From positions 614,518 through 678,517 of the forward strand of contig CAXAMN010018557.1 in the NCBI GenBank assembly GCA_963970005.1: 64,000 bases of DNA, written 5' to 3'. The translations under genes and the position numbers were made by a program. The DNA is from Durusdinium trenchii (lineage: Eukaryota > Sar > Dinophyceae > Suessiales > Symbiodiniaceae). Within the stretch, counting starts at the first letter, position 1; every line of letters begins with the position of its first letter. Shown here one piece after another: positions 1 to 11,321 of this stretch. The notes below the pieces were generated by a model. The model searched no databases, was not told where the DNA came from, and was given only the letters and a program-made list of their open reading frames with translations.

Positions 1-225
1 ATAAAAAATCAAAAAGAACTTTGCCAAATGAAAGAAACGTCAACTGCTGCTGCTCTTTGGACATCTCCTTCCAATGGCCACTCCCACGGAGATAACGTTT
101 GAAATAGGAAGGAGCTCGTGCAAGCAGCTCGTTCCAGGTGACCTTGATGTCCTTTCTCAGCTTCACCTGGCCTGTCTCGGAGACAAAGTCATAGAAATGA
201 GTCTCGAAGTCCCTTCTCATTTGGA

Positions 226-1395
226 TCATGTACTTGCTGAGGTTGCGGTTGCCAGCCTGGCCGCTAAAGCCTGGCCGCGCTGAAAGTCGCTTTCCGTGAA
301 GAAGGTTTTCTGCATCGGCTCTTCCATGGCCTTCTTGGTCTTTGCGTGAAAGGGCACTGACTTGGCGATGGCCTTCACCGATGCTCTGGAAAGCCAGACT
401 TCCAGCTGTTCAGGTGTGAAGTCGTACTTGAAGCATGTGGCAGGGATTTCCATAATCACGGAATCCTCATCTGCAGGATCTATGGCGACCATGGCAGAGG
501 CGGCATTCGCTGTCAGCAGCTCGCTCCTGTTCTCATCTTGAACATTCATGGGCTTCAAGATCTTCAAATGCAGCTTTGTAGCAGCATACTTCGGAAGGGA
601 TCTCTCTGCCCAAAGATAGTTCTTTGATTTCTTTTTGTCTTTGCCACCCCGCCACGCAGTCATCACAACTCCAAAACGTAAACCACCAGTCTTCATGGGG
701 CGAATGACCAGGATCTGGCACGCTCGCTCTCCATTGTCCAAGGTGAAGGTGCTTGGGGTGATGGCTTTCACTTCAATGGCTCCCTTAGCAGCACTGGCAT
801 CACCTTCCTCTGCCAATTGAGAAACGATTTTCAAGACTCTTTCCGAATACTCTGCCCACAAGCTGTGGCGAGACTGCCTCTGCGCAGAGCAGGTGAATTC
901 CGCGCGAGCCCTTGCCAACTCCTTCTCCAGCTGCCATTGCTCACGGGGCTTGGGTCCGTGTCCTAGCACTGAAGCTTTGGAGAGTATGCCTTCGGAACAT
1001 CTGGTGTAGGAGCTGAAAGCCCGCATGGGCTTGCCCAGTGCATGGATTCGAGCAAGCATCTGGGCTTCATTGTCATCGTCTGGTGGCTGGAAATCCAGCA
1101 GTCCACTTGTATGTAGAACGTCACTCAAAGTCTTTGGGATGGGTCCCTTCTTTTCCCTCTTAGCGACTGGGCTGGCTGCTTCCTGCTCACTCTCGCTGCC
1201 ATGGTCGGGGGCGATGTCATCCATCTCTACATCCTCAGCAGCTGCCATGAACTCTTCCTGAGCAACCTCCATCTCATCCTTCAATAGCATGTTTGTCTCG
1301 GTCGCTTCGATTCGCTTCGCAAACTGCTTCTTGGAGATCGTCCGTTTCATCATCAATGACATCATCGGCCTGCCCGACAAAATAGAGCCAATCAA
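226..1395 (-). CDS. Unrecognised protein, large exon
   Basis: This is the longest open frame in the left flank, about 380 codons on the minus strand. The codon at 1395 is TTG, so the true 5' edge is more likely a splice acceptor (gggcag) near 1,375. The product has an acidic N-terminal third rich in E and D, followed by a mixed alpha/beta region with the stretch LVIRPMKTGGLRFGVVMTAW and a basic patch KDKKKSK. It ends in a short region rich in alanine and threonine. I recognise no domain. The acidic exon at 1,553-1,795 lies just upstream on the same strand and probably belongs to the same gene, but I could not reconcile the splice phase. The frame is open and its amino-acid composition looks like a real protein. 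The function is unknown. Confidence 0.5.
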   Translation of the reverse strand: MIGSILSGRPMMSLMMKRTISKKQFAKRIEATETNMLLKDEMEVAQEEFMAAAEDVEMDDIAPDHGSESEQEAASPVAKREKKGPIPKTLSDVLHTSGLLDFQPPDDDNEAQMLARIHALGKPMRAFSSYTRCSEGILSKASVLGHGPKPREQWQLEKELARARAEFTCSAQRQSRHSLWAEYSERVLKIVSQLAEEGDASAAKGAIEVKAITPSTFTLDNGERACQILVIRPMKTGGLRFGVVMTAWRGGKDKKKSKNYLWAERSLPKYAATKLHLKILKPMNVQDENRSELLTANAASAMVAIDPADEDSVIMEIPATCFKYDFTPEQLEVWLSRASVKAIAKSVPFHAKTKKAMEEPMQKTFFTESDFQRGQALAARLATATSAST

Positions 1396-1552
1396 TGACT
1401 ATATATACAAGGTTCTTTTTTAAAAGGTAATCTTTAAGTTTGTTTTACTGTAGATGGCTCTGGCGTGTTCTGTGTTTTTCGGGATTGCTGTGCATGGGTG
1501 TGGATGTAAACATAAATGAAAATGAATGAAGCCACATGAAACAGCCAAACCT

Positions 1553-1795
1553 CCATCTCAGCATCATCCTCTGGATCGTCGACCTCCTCTGGGAGCACAC
1601 CGTTTGCAAGCAAAAGCTGCTTGCCCTCGGTATGGAACCAATCTTCCACCCCTGCCTTGATGGCCTCCGGGGATAGGCCAACGGAGCAAGCTGAAGCGAA
1701 GGTAGTTGCATCTCGAAAAGCCTGCTTCGCCAAGTTCTTGAAGTCAGCTCTCTGCTCTGGAAGATTCTTTCTGCTGGATCTAGCCTCCGCAAGCA
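1553..1795 (-). CDS. Probable exon upstream of the 226-1395 ORF
   Basis: The minus-strand frame reads MLAEARSSRKNLPEQRADF and continues through a helical, acidic segment to VDDPEDDAEME. It is followed by gtttgg, a usable GT donor. The composition (E, D, A, Q) matches the start of the large ORF at 226-1395. That makes it a probable preceding exon of the same unrecognised gene. The exon edges are inferred, and no homologue is recognised. Confidence 0.4.
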
Positions 1796-2315
1796 TTGGT
1801 AAGCATTGTCTCAAGATATCTGAAGCTAAGTGTGGTAGAGAATGGTGCAAAAAATATTCAGCTGGTGTGACGCAAGTCCCACACCCCAAGGATAAATATT
1901 GGAAGGATGTGATTTGCCCACATTGTTCTCTCTTCCCCCCCAAACAAGAATCACACCATATTATTCTTGGAGTATTCTGCATCAAACCACGCTCCCAAAA
2001 AAATATTTGATTATATATACTGTACATCTATGCCAGCCTTTTCCATCGTGGTCCACATGCGTGACTCGCAGAACCGTCACCAGACACATTTCAGGATTGA
2101 AATCCAAGAATATCCCCATTGGATTATCCTGGGGGATACTCAGAAGACGCCGAAACGGAGACATGCCGAAACATGCCAAACCATCCGAAACCTGTTCCAT
2201 TTCAGAAGGTTGACGCCGAAAGCCTAAGCATCCCGAACGTTCCAAAACACAAACTCAACATCATCAGGCACAGTTGCGTACCGACATGAATTGAAGCCTA
2301 TTGGTATGGAATGGG

Positions 2316-3970
2316 TCAGTTCGGCTTTGCCAAACAAACCCACCCTTGGATCCAAGAGTTGAAAACAGCGGCGCAAACAGCGGCGCAAAAAGCCGCAGTG
2401 TACGCTGCGCTCATGGGGAGATCAGGGCCTCCGCATACACCACCCTTGCATTTGCTGATCAGCCTCAACTTGCGACCTAACTTCTTCTCAACCTTTTCCT
2501 TGTTTGCCTGGACTTTCACTTTGAGCTTTGCCAACTGCTTTTTGTTCAGCTGCCAGTGGAGCCTAGCAAGATCAGGCAGGTCAGATGTTCTGCAAGGCCC
2601 CAACCAATGCTATCCAAAAATACAAAAACATACCCAAAAACATCCAAAAACATCAAGACCTTATCATATTGTTGTCACTCTTTCCTGAATGAAACCAATT
2701 CGATAGCCTTAGATAACATCAATGGAGGCCAGAAAACAGTGTCGTCTTGTACACGTTCGTCAGAAGCACCGAAGGCTTTAGCATAAAGTGACCAAAGGAC
2801 CCCAGGTAAGTTGGGACCTGGCTGAGGGAAAGCTGGCTCGTAAGAGTCTCCCAAACTGGCAAACTGAACATGCTGCTTGATGTGGGTTGCTCGATGAGAA
2901 CTTGAATCGGCTTGACTCGAAGCACAGCTTGGATACATATAGCCTGTGACAGCAGGCTTCGGGACGTAGAAAAAATTAAGAGTGAAAAGACAAACACAAT
3001 CAAACGCAGTAACATGCGCAAACAAACACACAAAACATTTCAACACAACATGCACAAACACTTCAAGGAACTAGGTTCTCAGTAATGTAGTTGCCCAATT
3101 TGACCTTCAAGCTCTGCTCGTTGCCACGTGGCCCAAGGTGTGTAGCTACATAACTCCGAAGCAAAGGCGCTGCTTCTGGAATGGCAGCTTGTAGCACGCA
3201 AGTCACATCACACGCCAAGAAAACAAAAAAAAAACCTACAAAAATATACTTACAAGACTCTGTGTAAGGCAAGCGAATATGTGCGTCCAAACCTTCCTCG
3301 CCCAGGCCATCTGCTTGGGTCCAAGAAGTGTGCTCAGGAAGCTCACGCTTTAGGAGACCCTCTTTCTTCAGGAATGCTTCGCAGTCCCGTGCAACCTAGT
3401 GTGCAAAATTATTCGTGAAGTCTGTCTGATCTGGGGGTCCTACTGAATAAAAATGCCTCCAAAACATATAAACCCAGATGTCCAACGCTATTGGAAATAT
3501 TGGACGGGAAATACATTTGGGTTGCAGAAAAAGTTTATAGGGTCTTTCTGTTCCTGATGACCCTAAGAATAAGTTTTCCATGATATCCATTGAAGAAACA
3601 TGAAGCAAAACATAACAAAACAATGCTGTAAAATACTTTGGGCAGCACTTGGCGGCTCAACTTTTGCCGGGGACAGCTGGCAAACGCAATGGCACTCCCT
3701 CCGCGCTTACCTGGCAGCAACGAAGGATGCCGACACACATGTCCCTGGATCGTGTGCCCCAAAAGAAAACATACATAAACATACATCAAAACACAGGCCA
3801 ATCCAATAATCTCTGCGACTAGATGCCCCTGGAACAATGTCTGGTTTGTCACCGCCACAGTCATTGCAAAAGGAGGCAGGAAACTTCCTGGTAGCCTCAA
3901 CGGATCTCTCATGGCCATCCCCGGAAGAGAGCATGCTAGTCTCTGCAGCCCTGGCTTCCGTCTCGGCACA
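2316..3970 (-). CDS. Scattered minus-strand exons of an unrecognised gene
   Basis: Several short minus-strand frames look coding and are separated by AT-rich, stop-filled DNA. At 2,430-2,600 a basic helical piece contains KKQLAKLKVKVQANKEKV. At 2,675-2,890 a frame runs from FASLGDSYEPAFPQPGPN to the stop. At 3,063-3,195 a frame includes LLRSYVATHLGPRGNEQSLK. At 3,260-3,398 a frame containing AFLKKEGLLKRELPEHTSW ends at a canonical gtaagt donor. At 3,718-3,970 a cysteine-containing frame (FPASFCNDCGGDKPD) ends at gtaagc. All lie on the strand of the 226-1395 exon, so they may be the 5' part of the same gene. Exon limits are approximate and the function is unknown. Confidence 0.35.
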
Positions 3971-4190
3971 CACTCTGCTGGATTGATCAAGGAATCAGTC
4001 TCTGGCCGCTGGATCTCAAAGCCAATTTGGCATAGACATTTGTCGTGACATGCGTTTCTCGGCTTGCTGCTGAAAGTGTTTGCAAGAGTTTTTCAGACTC
4101 ATGTACCTTTTTCACTTTTGGAGTTCTCATTCGGGGACATTTTTTGGGATATTTCAGACACCCTGATAAAGTGCAAGCAGTGGCAGAGTG

Positions 4191-4370
4191 TTAATTTTGG
4201 ATGAGAGGAAAGAGTGGCGAGGTTAAGCGAAGATTTGGCGCCGTGGAGCCTGTCATGTTTGCAGAAGCCATCTCTGGTCGTTCACTATGGCAAGGAAACC
4301 TTGTTTCGTTTTATTTGACGTCGTTCTTTGATGCATGTTGTGAAGGAGGGGTTTTGAAAAGACACTGTTG
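4191..4370. repeat. R2 mosaic repeat, copy 1, left piece
   Basis: The sequence starting ttaattttggatgagagg and running to tttgaaaagacactgttg is nearly the same as 32,032-32,235. It is interrupted at 4,370 by the poly(T) of the giant element and resumes at 29,359. The last 18 bases are the left copy of the target-site duplication. No convincing gene is seen in it. Confidence 0.85.
4353..4370. repeat. Left target-site duplication of the giant element
   Basis: The 18 bases tttgaaaagacactgttg recur at 29,359-29,376. The following T run makes the exact length ambiguous (18 to 20 bp). The empty-site paralogue at 32,212-32,231 carries one copy with two mismatches. Confidence 0.9.
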
Positions 4371-5361
4371 TTTTTTTTCCACGAGTACGGACGCCGTGTG
4401 GGCATGGTGCCCAGGTCATCGTTGAAGGAAGGGAAGAACAGACAGATGGTGGAGAAAGGAACAAAGACCCCAAAACCAACCCAAACCAAACACCCAAGCC
4501 CGCAGGCCGAAACTCCACCATCTTGTAGTCTTTCCTCTACACTGGGTGAAACGTGTGAAACAGAGACTAGTGGCAATTAATGGGCCTGAATTCTCAAAAG
4601 AAAAGGACGGCAGCGCAAGCTGTGTTCATGGAAAGCCGCCTAGGAGGCTTCAAACGGACTTTCCTTACCGAGTATTGGTGACCAGTGGCCACACCACAGT
4701 GTGGCAAAACAAGGTCACTTTGCAGGTCAGGTGTCTCGCGATGCTCCAGCGCTGGTTGTAATCAGGTCGACCAAGAGTGACAAGATCTGAGCAGCAATCC
4801 GTGGAAAAGACCATTCTTGCAGCACAACCCGTTCAACTGGTGGCGCATACAAGGCCAGTCACATGCTGCCCGACAAAAGCCAAACCGTGGCGGCAATTCC
4901 TAGCGAGAGAAGCCTGCAGCTAAGGGTGAACCGGGCACAACCTCCCCGAGGGGAGGCAAACCCAGCACCCTTCGGCACGCACCGGTGCCAATAGGGGATG
5001 TCTCTTGAGTCAGTGAGGCGCTGCGTAATTGCAAAAAGTGATCTGCTGCGTGCAAGGCCCGTGTGAAACATGTGAAACTTTGAGCTCTCCTAGCATGATA
5101 TCTGTACCTCTTTGTACAAAATTGGAAATGTCGGACATCAACAGCGGGAACTAAGGTTCCCCCTGGGCATCCTTCATTGCCACTATCTACCACCCGCCGT
5201 TTAGGAACGCAGAACTAAGGTTCTCGCTCCTATCGGCTCACTACGCAGCGAATGGCGAGAAGAGGTCATGGTTCTACTTGGTGTCTGCGCATTTTTCTTG
5301 CCGTATATGCCTGGAAATCATCCTTTCCTAGCGCTCGAATACTGACACTTGGCTCAGCTCA
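4371..5361 (-). other. 3' untranslated region of the giant element, host copy (R1-A)
   Basis: About 990 bp lie between the stop of the last LRR ORF and the poly(A) end. Closely related copies occur at 8,622-9,600 (same strand) and, inverted, at 30,088-31,000. All three end at the same point, ctcgtggaaaaaaa when read along the element. The shared terminus and short A tail identify it as the retrotransposon 3' end. Small frames inside it are not conserved as proteins between copies. Confidence 0.8.
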
Positions 5362-6648
5362 CTACCCACGTCGCCCTTGCTCCTCTCCTGCCTCGGAAGC
5401 ATTGCTGGTCTTTGGTGCTGGGTCTAGATAGTCTTCTCGCCAAAGATCGTTTGCATCATTCGGCAAGACTCGAAGCCACGTGGGCTTGTCGAAGTGCTCG
5501 CATTTGTCAAAAGCATTAGACTGGGCATATGTCCCTCGCCATGTGCTGCTTTTTCCTTGCTTGAGGATTATTCGAAGATGCGTGCAGCCTGCAAAGGCAT
5601 GCCTCGCAATGTAAAGCAGGGATGGCGGAGTAGAGACCTCCTTCAGGGAAATACACTTGTAAAAGGCTTCTTGCTCAATGGTCCTCAGCATGCGGGGAAG
5701 GCAAGTTGTTGCAGCTGCGAGCAGTAAGCAAAGGTTGAGCCTGGAATCTCAAGTACGTCTGTTTGGGACAAATCAACGATTTGCAGCTGCTGGCAGCTCA
5801 TACAGGCAGCAAAGCCTATCCTGTGGAAACTCGTAGGTAACGCCAGCTCAACAATGCCCGACTCTTGAAAACAGCAGTCCGGCAAACATCGGTTTGGGTA
5901 CGTTGTAGCAGACTCTGACATGCCCAAGTTGATGTTGCGCAGCGCCGTGCATGCTTGAAAGGCACGAGGCCTTAGCTGGGCTTGGGGAGCTAGCTTATTG
6001 CTAGGGCAATGTGCCGCACCAACCTGCGTTAAGGAGCAACACTCTTCGAATACCTTGGTGCCGAAATACTTGCAGCTTGGGGCGACCACCACACGTAGCA
6101 CTTGACACTTACTGAAGGCACCATGCAAAAGACCGACTACTGTGTCTGGCAGGTGGACGATTTGCAGTTGTCGACAGCACCGCCACGCAGCCTCTCCTAC
6201 AATCTTGACACCATTCTCTACTAGAACGTGGCGAATTTCAGTGCAAAAGGAGAAGGCTTGTGGAGGAATTTTGCCATTTCTACTACACAGCACCCGAACT
6301 GCCTTGACTTCCCCTTTGAGTTGCCCCTTGCGCCCTGCCTCTACCATGCACTGCTTAGCGATTACATAATACTTCTGGTTGGTGCTGATTGCACTCTGGA
6401 TTGGGTCAGCAAGGACCTGCAGGGTATTCATATGCACAAATTGCAGTTCACACCCTAAGGTGCTTGCGTTTCCTAGATGGGGGAGCCTTGCTAATACTGC
6501 ATTCTCGAGGCTCCGAAGACTGGCATGCCCACCAGGGTCCAAATCTTACGGGTAGTTCCTCCCCTGCTGGCGTAGTCAGCGTGATGGTCCGCTCCCCTGG
6601 CTTTCCCCTGCTATGCCATGGACTGGCTCCACCTACTTCTTCAGTCAT
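5362..6648 (-). pseudogene. BspA-type leucine-rich repeat protein, LRR-a (two frameshifts)
   Basis: This is the last ORF of the element. The N-terminal module contains ITLTTPAGEELPVRF and FGCELQ-type sequence (here LGCELQFVHMNTLQVLADPI). It is followed by LRR_5/BspA repeats with the usual 'aF..C..L..v.lP.sv..i' pattern, for example CCRQLQIVHLPDTVVGLLHG. The frame changes near 6,540, where the N-terminal piece (start 6,648) joins the central piece, and again near 5,695, before LRTIEQEAFYKCISLKEV. The two shifts cancel, so the full protein would be about 425 aa, close to the intact 431-aa LRR-d. LRR_5 proteins are surface or binding scaffolds in other organisms; the role here is unknown. A decayed relic of the same gene sits at 9,600-9,850. 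Confidence 0.8.
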
Positions 6649-6905
6649 GCTCTGTACGCAGGATTCACTGGTTTGAGCCCGAGGAAGTGCGTGCCTGAAA
6701 AAATTCTAGACGAGACCCTTCTCTATCCGACAGCAGCGAGGCACTCACTCCCCTGTCTAACGGAGGGCAACTGTGGTTAGTTACTCGTGGTGAAGAGTAC
6801 TGTTTCGCAACTGCTGGCCTACTCCGGACCCGAGCTAAGGCTCGCACCCAGACTCTGAAAAAGTGACAGCAGGGCCATGACAGTTGTGGATGGAAGGGTG
6901 CTCCT

Positions 6906-7709
6906 CTATCCTAGACCAGGGGTGTAGCCCATGTCCGGGATCATATGCAGCCAGGGTGGCCATTTCATAGCCGGACAGATGGCGAAAGCATTTTCTTCCG
7001 CATAAACCCCTCGCCATTTGCGTGTTCCGGGCATTTTGACCAGCCTCCGAAAGGCAGTGCAGTCCATATAACCAAAGTCGCGACAACTCGGAGCCAAGAC
7101 ACTATTTAGGAGCTTGCAGTCCCCTTGCAGTCCCGAAAGGCATTATCTGCAATGCCTACCACTGTGGCCGGCAGTTTGACAATGCGGAGTTGCCGGCAAT
7201 CTTGCCACGCCTCTGCACCAATGAGCCTGATCCCTGACTCGACGCTAACGTGTCGCAGGCGTGGAACACCTGCAAAGGCCCATTCTGGGACAATTTTTTC
7301 TGGGTTCATAGGGACATGAACGGCTAAGTGGACTTGATCAATAGAATAACCTCCGAGCTGTTCTTGTTCTGGCAGGGTAACACTACAGTTCCTGAAGACA
7401 ATGGTGTATTCTTTACCTTGCTGCAACTTATCCCAGATTGGGTCCTCAAGGTAGGTTTGCGTCATGGTTTGTAAAAACTCAATGACACACCCAAAAACTT
7501 TGAGGTCAGTGACCGAGGCCAGATAGTCCATGACCTGGTCTTCTAAATCTGTAAATCGGTCGAACTTGGCGACACTGAGAGAGACCTTAAAGGTTACACC
7601 CGAAAGCGTAGTCAGCAGCAGGGGGCATTCCCTGACTGGCTCCTTTTCGAGGGGAGTGCTACATGGATGAATTGTCAAGCTCTTTGTGCGGCAGGCTATT
7701 TGCTATCAT
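6906..7709 (-). pseudogene. BspA-type LRR protein, LRR-b (internally deleted)
   Basis: It is very close to LRR-d at 10,038-11,321 but degraded. Near the start the ATGAATAGC of LRR-d is ATGTAGC here, which gives a stop and a frame change. At about 7,120-7,140 a 10-bp tandem duplication (cttgcagtcc twice) shifts the frame. About 500 bp are missing between CRDFGY and DCTA.RRL, so most repeats are gone while the C-terminal end MPGTRKWRGVYAEENAF survives. The N-terminal domain (LTTLSGVTFKVSLSVAKF to EYTIVFRNCSVTL) is intact. It is the middle LRR gene of the host element. Confidence 0.85.
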
Positions 7710-7822
7710 TGTGCGAGCCACAGGTGCCCAGTCTGCTCATGGGCTGTTCCTACGGCCAGGGATGTTTCCTGAAGACAGATGCTAAGGCACCCACCTTGAG
7801 CCTCTCATGGCCTGGCATAATG

Positions 7823-8621
7823 TTAGGGGTACACATGGTGTAGCTCCTCGTCAAAAGCGTCTGAATCTGGTCCTTCCGCGGGGAGCAGCTCCAGCGAAAG
7901 GGGTTTTTCAAATTTGTCGCACATAAAGAAAGCATTGTGCTCTGCCTGCACCCACTGTTCAATGTCACCCCAATCTAGGAGGGTAAACCGTTGCAGCTGC
8001 TCGCACCCGCAGAAGGCACGGTTGCCTATGTCACTGAGTTCTGTCGGGATGACAACTTCTTGCAGCGCAACACAATTAAGGAAGACTTCTTTTTCAATTT
8101 GCATGAGTCGCGGTGGAAGCCACATGCACTGCAATGTTACACAGTGGGCAAAGGTGGAAGAGAGTAGGGCTGTGACCTCTGTGCTCATGAGGTTGACCTC
8201 CACTGGACTTTTGCAATTTTCACAGGCCCTCGCCCGCGATGTTGTGAAAATCATTCGGCAAGCACAGCTGTTCAATGCCTGCTCCACAGAATGCGCCTTC
8301 AGGCAGAGCTCGTGGTTTATTAGTACGATCCATATCAAAGGTGATAGTTGTGAGCGTGAGGCAACTCTCGAAAGCATATTTGCCAAGCTGTGCGCCTGGT
8401 GCCAGGACGCTGCTGTCCTCTGTTTCGTGACTGACCCCAACGCTGCCTAGGGAACAGCACTCTGCAAACACCCTCTGGCCGTATTGGACACACCCTGGTG
8501 CGGCGACCTCACGCAGCACACAGCACCCCATGAAGGTCCCTTCCGCCAGACTTATGACCGAAGGTGGAAGCTTGACAATCTGCAGTTGCTGGCAACTCTG
8601 CCAGGCCGCAATTCCTATATG
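7823..8621 (-). pseudogene. BspA-type LRR protein, LRR-c: C-terminal part of a gene split by the nested insertion
   Basis: This part begins at HIGIAAW and runs through LRR_5 repeats (QSCQQLQIVKLPPSVISLAE) to a conserved C-terminus PLSLELLPAEGPDSDAFDEE. The reading frame changes near 8,230, where LRR-e reads DFHNIGRRACENCK. At 8,621 it is cut by the poly(T) of the nested element. Its missing N-terminal half continues at 13,514 after the nested copy, with 21 bp duplicated at the junction. The gene is the first of the three LRR ORFs in transcription order. Confidence 0.88.
8601..8621. repeat. Left target-site duplication of the nested copy
   Basis: These 21 bp begin ccaggccg and end ctatatg, and are identical to 13,514-13,534. 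Here they are followed by seven T residues (8,622-8,628) that form the poly(A) end of the nested element on the minus strand. Confidence 0.88.
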
Positions 8622-9600
8622 TTTTTTTCCACGAGTGCGGACGCCGTGTGGGCATGGTGCCCAGGTCATCGTTGAAGGAAGGGAAGAAAGGCAGATGGTG
8701 GAGAATGGAACAAAGACCCCAAAAAACCAACCCAAAACCAAACACCCAAGCCCGCAGGCCGACTCCACCATCTTGTAGTCTTCCCTATACACTAGGTGAA
8801 ACGTGTGAAACTGAGACTAGTGACAACTAGTGGGCCTGAATTCGCAAAAGAAGGGGACTGCAGCGCAAGCTGTGTTCATGGAAAGCCGCCTAGAAGGCTT
8901 CAAACGGACTTTCCTTACCAAGTGTTGATGACCAGCGGCCACACCACAGTGTGGCAAAACAAGGTCACTTTGCAGGTCAGGTGTCTCGCAATGCTCCAGC
9001 AGTGATTGTAATCAGGCCAACCGAATGTACGAAGATCTAAGCAGCAATCCATGGAAAAGACCATACTTGTAGCACAACCCGTTCAACCGGTGGCGCATGC
9101 AAGGTCAGTCACATGCTGCCAGACAGAATTCAATTACGGCGGCAATTCCTAGCGAGAGAAGCCTGCAGCTAAGGGTGAATCGGGCACCACCTCCCCGTGG
9201 GGAGGCAGACCCAACACCCTTCGGCACACCACGGTGCCAAAAAGGGGGATGTCACTTGAGTCTGTGCGGCGCTGTTTAATGGCAAAAGGTGAGAGGTGCG
9301 TGCAAGGCCCGTGTGAAACCTGTGAAACTTTGAGCTCTCCTAGCATGATATCTGTACCTCTTTGTACAAAATTGGAAATGTCGGACATCAACAGCGGGAA
9401 CTAAGGTTCCCCCTGGGCATCCTTCATTGCCACTATCTACCACCCGCCGTGTAGGAACGCAGAACTAAGGTTCTCGCTCCTATCGGCTCACTTCGCAGCG
9501 GATGGCGAGAAGAGGTCATGGTTCTGCTTGGTGTCTGTGCATTTCACTTGCCGCATATGCCTGGAAATCATCCTTTTCTAATGCTCAAAACTGACACTTG
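8622..9600 (-). other. 3' untranslated region of the nested copy (R1-B)
   Basis: It is homologous to 4,371-5,361 throughout, starting from the same poly(T)-ccacgag terminus. Differences are scattered substitutions and a few short indels. No conserved open frame is present. Confidence 0.8.
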
Positions 9601-9850
9601 GCTCAACTCACCGCTCACGTCGCACTTGCTTCTCTCCTGGCTCCGAAGCATAGCTTCGCTGAGGCTGGTGCTAGATAGTTTGTGTCGCTCAAGGTCATTT
9701 GCGTTATAGGTCATCGAATGCTATGGTGTCGAAAACTTGCATCTCGGGGCGCCAACGTCCCGCAGCATTTGACACCTAAACCAGTGACCGACTGCTGTGT
9801 CTGGCAGGTGGACGATTTGCCGTTGTCGACATCACCGCCACGCCAAGACC
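9600..9850 (-). pseudogene. Relic of LRR-a in the nested copy
   Basis: Short blocks match the host LRR-a gene. The 3' end (tctcctggctccgaagcat) resembles 5,384 onward. A repeat-encoding block near 9,780-9,840 (gtgtctggcaggtggacgat) resembles 6,138-6,180. About 1 kb of the gene is missing between and beside them, and no open frame remains. A 6,712-like segment follows at 9,846. Confidence 0.7.
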
Positions 9851-10037
9851 CTTCTCTATCCGACAGCCTCTGGGCACTTACTCCGCGTATAACGGAGGGC
9901 AACTATGGTTAGTAACTCGTGTTGAGGAGTACTATTTCGCAGTTGCTGGCCTACTCCGGACCCGAGCTAAGGCTCGCACCCAGACCCTAACAAATTGATA
10001 TCAGGGCCACGACAGCTGTGGATGGAGGGATGATCCT

Positions 10038-11321
10038 CTATCCTAAGCCAGGGGTGTAGCCCATGTCTGGGATCATGTGCAGCCAGGGTGGCCATTTCAT
10101 GGCCGGACAGATGGCAAAAGCATTTTCTTCAGCATAAACCCCATGCCATCTGCGTGTTCCGGGCATTTTGACCAGCCTCCGAAGGGCAGTGCAGTCCAAG
10201 AAAGCCCTACTTCCAATATACTTGAGAGCAGGTGGAATGGCAAGCTCAACAAGGGCGGCACAGTTCATAAAGGCTTTAACTCGGATTGTATGGAGGGTTG
10301 TCGGTAGGAAGACTTCCCGAAGGCTAGTGCAGTGGCCAAAAGTGAATTCCGGAATTTCTTCAATCATGGTGTTACGGAGGTCAACACTGTTGAGCAGTCG
10401 ACAACTGTCACAAGCGTGCGCTCCTATGGCTACAAAGTGCTTTGGGAGAACGAGCGTGTAGATGCCTGTAGAGCTGAGGCAGCCCGGAGCTAGCTCTCTG
10501 GTCCTGTCTTGCTGGGTTAACCCGTTCAATTCAGATCGGGGGGATGAAACCTCACTCACGGTGACCTCTGCAAGGTTGATGCACCCTTGGAAGAGGTATT
10601 GCCTGAAATTGGTTTCCCCGCTGAACACATTTACAGCTCCACCCGATGCATACACACGCTGCAAGGAACAACATTCTGAAAAGGCTTTGTAACCAAAATC
10701 GCGACAACCCGGAGCCAAGACACTATTTAGGAGCTTGCAGTCCCGGAAGGCATTATCTGCAATGCCTACCACTGTGGCCGGCAGTTTGACGATGCGGAGT
10801 TGCCGGCAATCTTGCCACGCCTCTGCTCCTATGAGCCTGATCCCTGACTCGACGCTAACGTGTCGCAAGCGTGGCACACCTGCAAAGGCCCATTCTGGGA
10901 CAGTTTCTTCTGAGTTCATTGGGACATGAACAGCTAAGGGGACTTGATCAATAGGATAACCACCGAGCTGTTCTTGTTCTCGCAGGGTAACACTACAGTC
11001 CCTGAAGACAATGGTATATTCTCTACCCTGCTGCAACTTATCCCAAATTGGGTCCTCTAGGTAGGTTTGCGTGGTGGTGTGTAAAAAGTCAATGACGCAC
11101 CCAAAAACTGGGAGGTCAGTGACCGAGGCCAGATAATCCATAACCTGGTCTTCTAAATCTGTAAATCGGTCGAACTTGGCGACACTAAGAGAGACCTGAA
11201 AGGTTACCCCCGAAAGCGTTGTCAGCAACAGGGGGCATTCCATGACTGGCTCCTTTTCGATGGGAGTGCTATTCATGGATGAACTGTCAAACTCTTTTTG
11301 CGGTAGGCTATTTGCTATCAT
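10038..11321 (-). CDS. BspA-type leucine-rich repeat protein, LRR-d (intact)
   Basis: This is the only uninterrupted LRR ORF. Its first ATG is at 11,321 (MIANSLPQKEF), giving about 427 aa; an open frame with a GTG codon extends to 11,333. Residues 25-120 form a conserved N-terminal module (LLTTLSGVTFQVSLSVAKF to FGCVIDFLH to EYTIVFRDCSVTL) that I cannot assign. From about residue 135 there are LRR_5/BspA repeats such as WQDCRQLRIVKLPATVVGIA and FMNCAALVELAIPPALKYIG. They end with the characteristic tail MPGTRRWHGVYAEENAFAIC. No signal peptide or membrane segment is evident. It lies in the nested element between LRR-e and the LRR-a relic. Proteins of this layout are a large family in Symbiodiniaceae; the function is unknown. 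Confidence 0.85.
   Translation of the reverse strand: MIANSLPQKEFDSSSMNSTPIEKEPVMECPLLLTTLSGVTFQVSLSVAKFDRFTDLEDQVMDYLASVTDLPVFGCVIDFLHTTTQTYLEDPIWDKLQQGREYTIVFRDCSVTLREQEQLGGYPIDQVPLAVHVPMNSEETVPEWAFAGVPRLRHVSVESGIRLIGAEAWQDCRQLRIVKLPATVVGIADNAFRDCKLLNSVLAPGCRDFGYKAFSECCSLQRVYASGGAVNVFSGETNFRQYLFQGCINLAEVTVSEVSSPRSELNGLTQQDRTRELAPGCLSSTGIYTLVLPKHFVAIGAHACDSCRLLNSVDLRNTMIEEIPEFTFGHCTSLREVFLPTTLHTIRVKAFMNCAALVELAIPPALKYIGSRAFLDCTALRRLVKMPGTRRWHGVYAEENAFAICPAMKWPPWLHMIPDMGYTPGLG

Noticed and set aside
4253-5200. Small ORFs in the 3' UTR copies (for example near 4,546, 8,796 and 30,763)
   Set aside because: They are not kept in length or frame across the three R1 copies.
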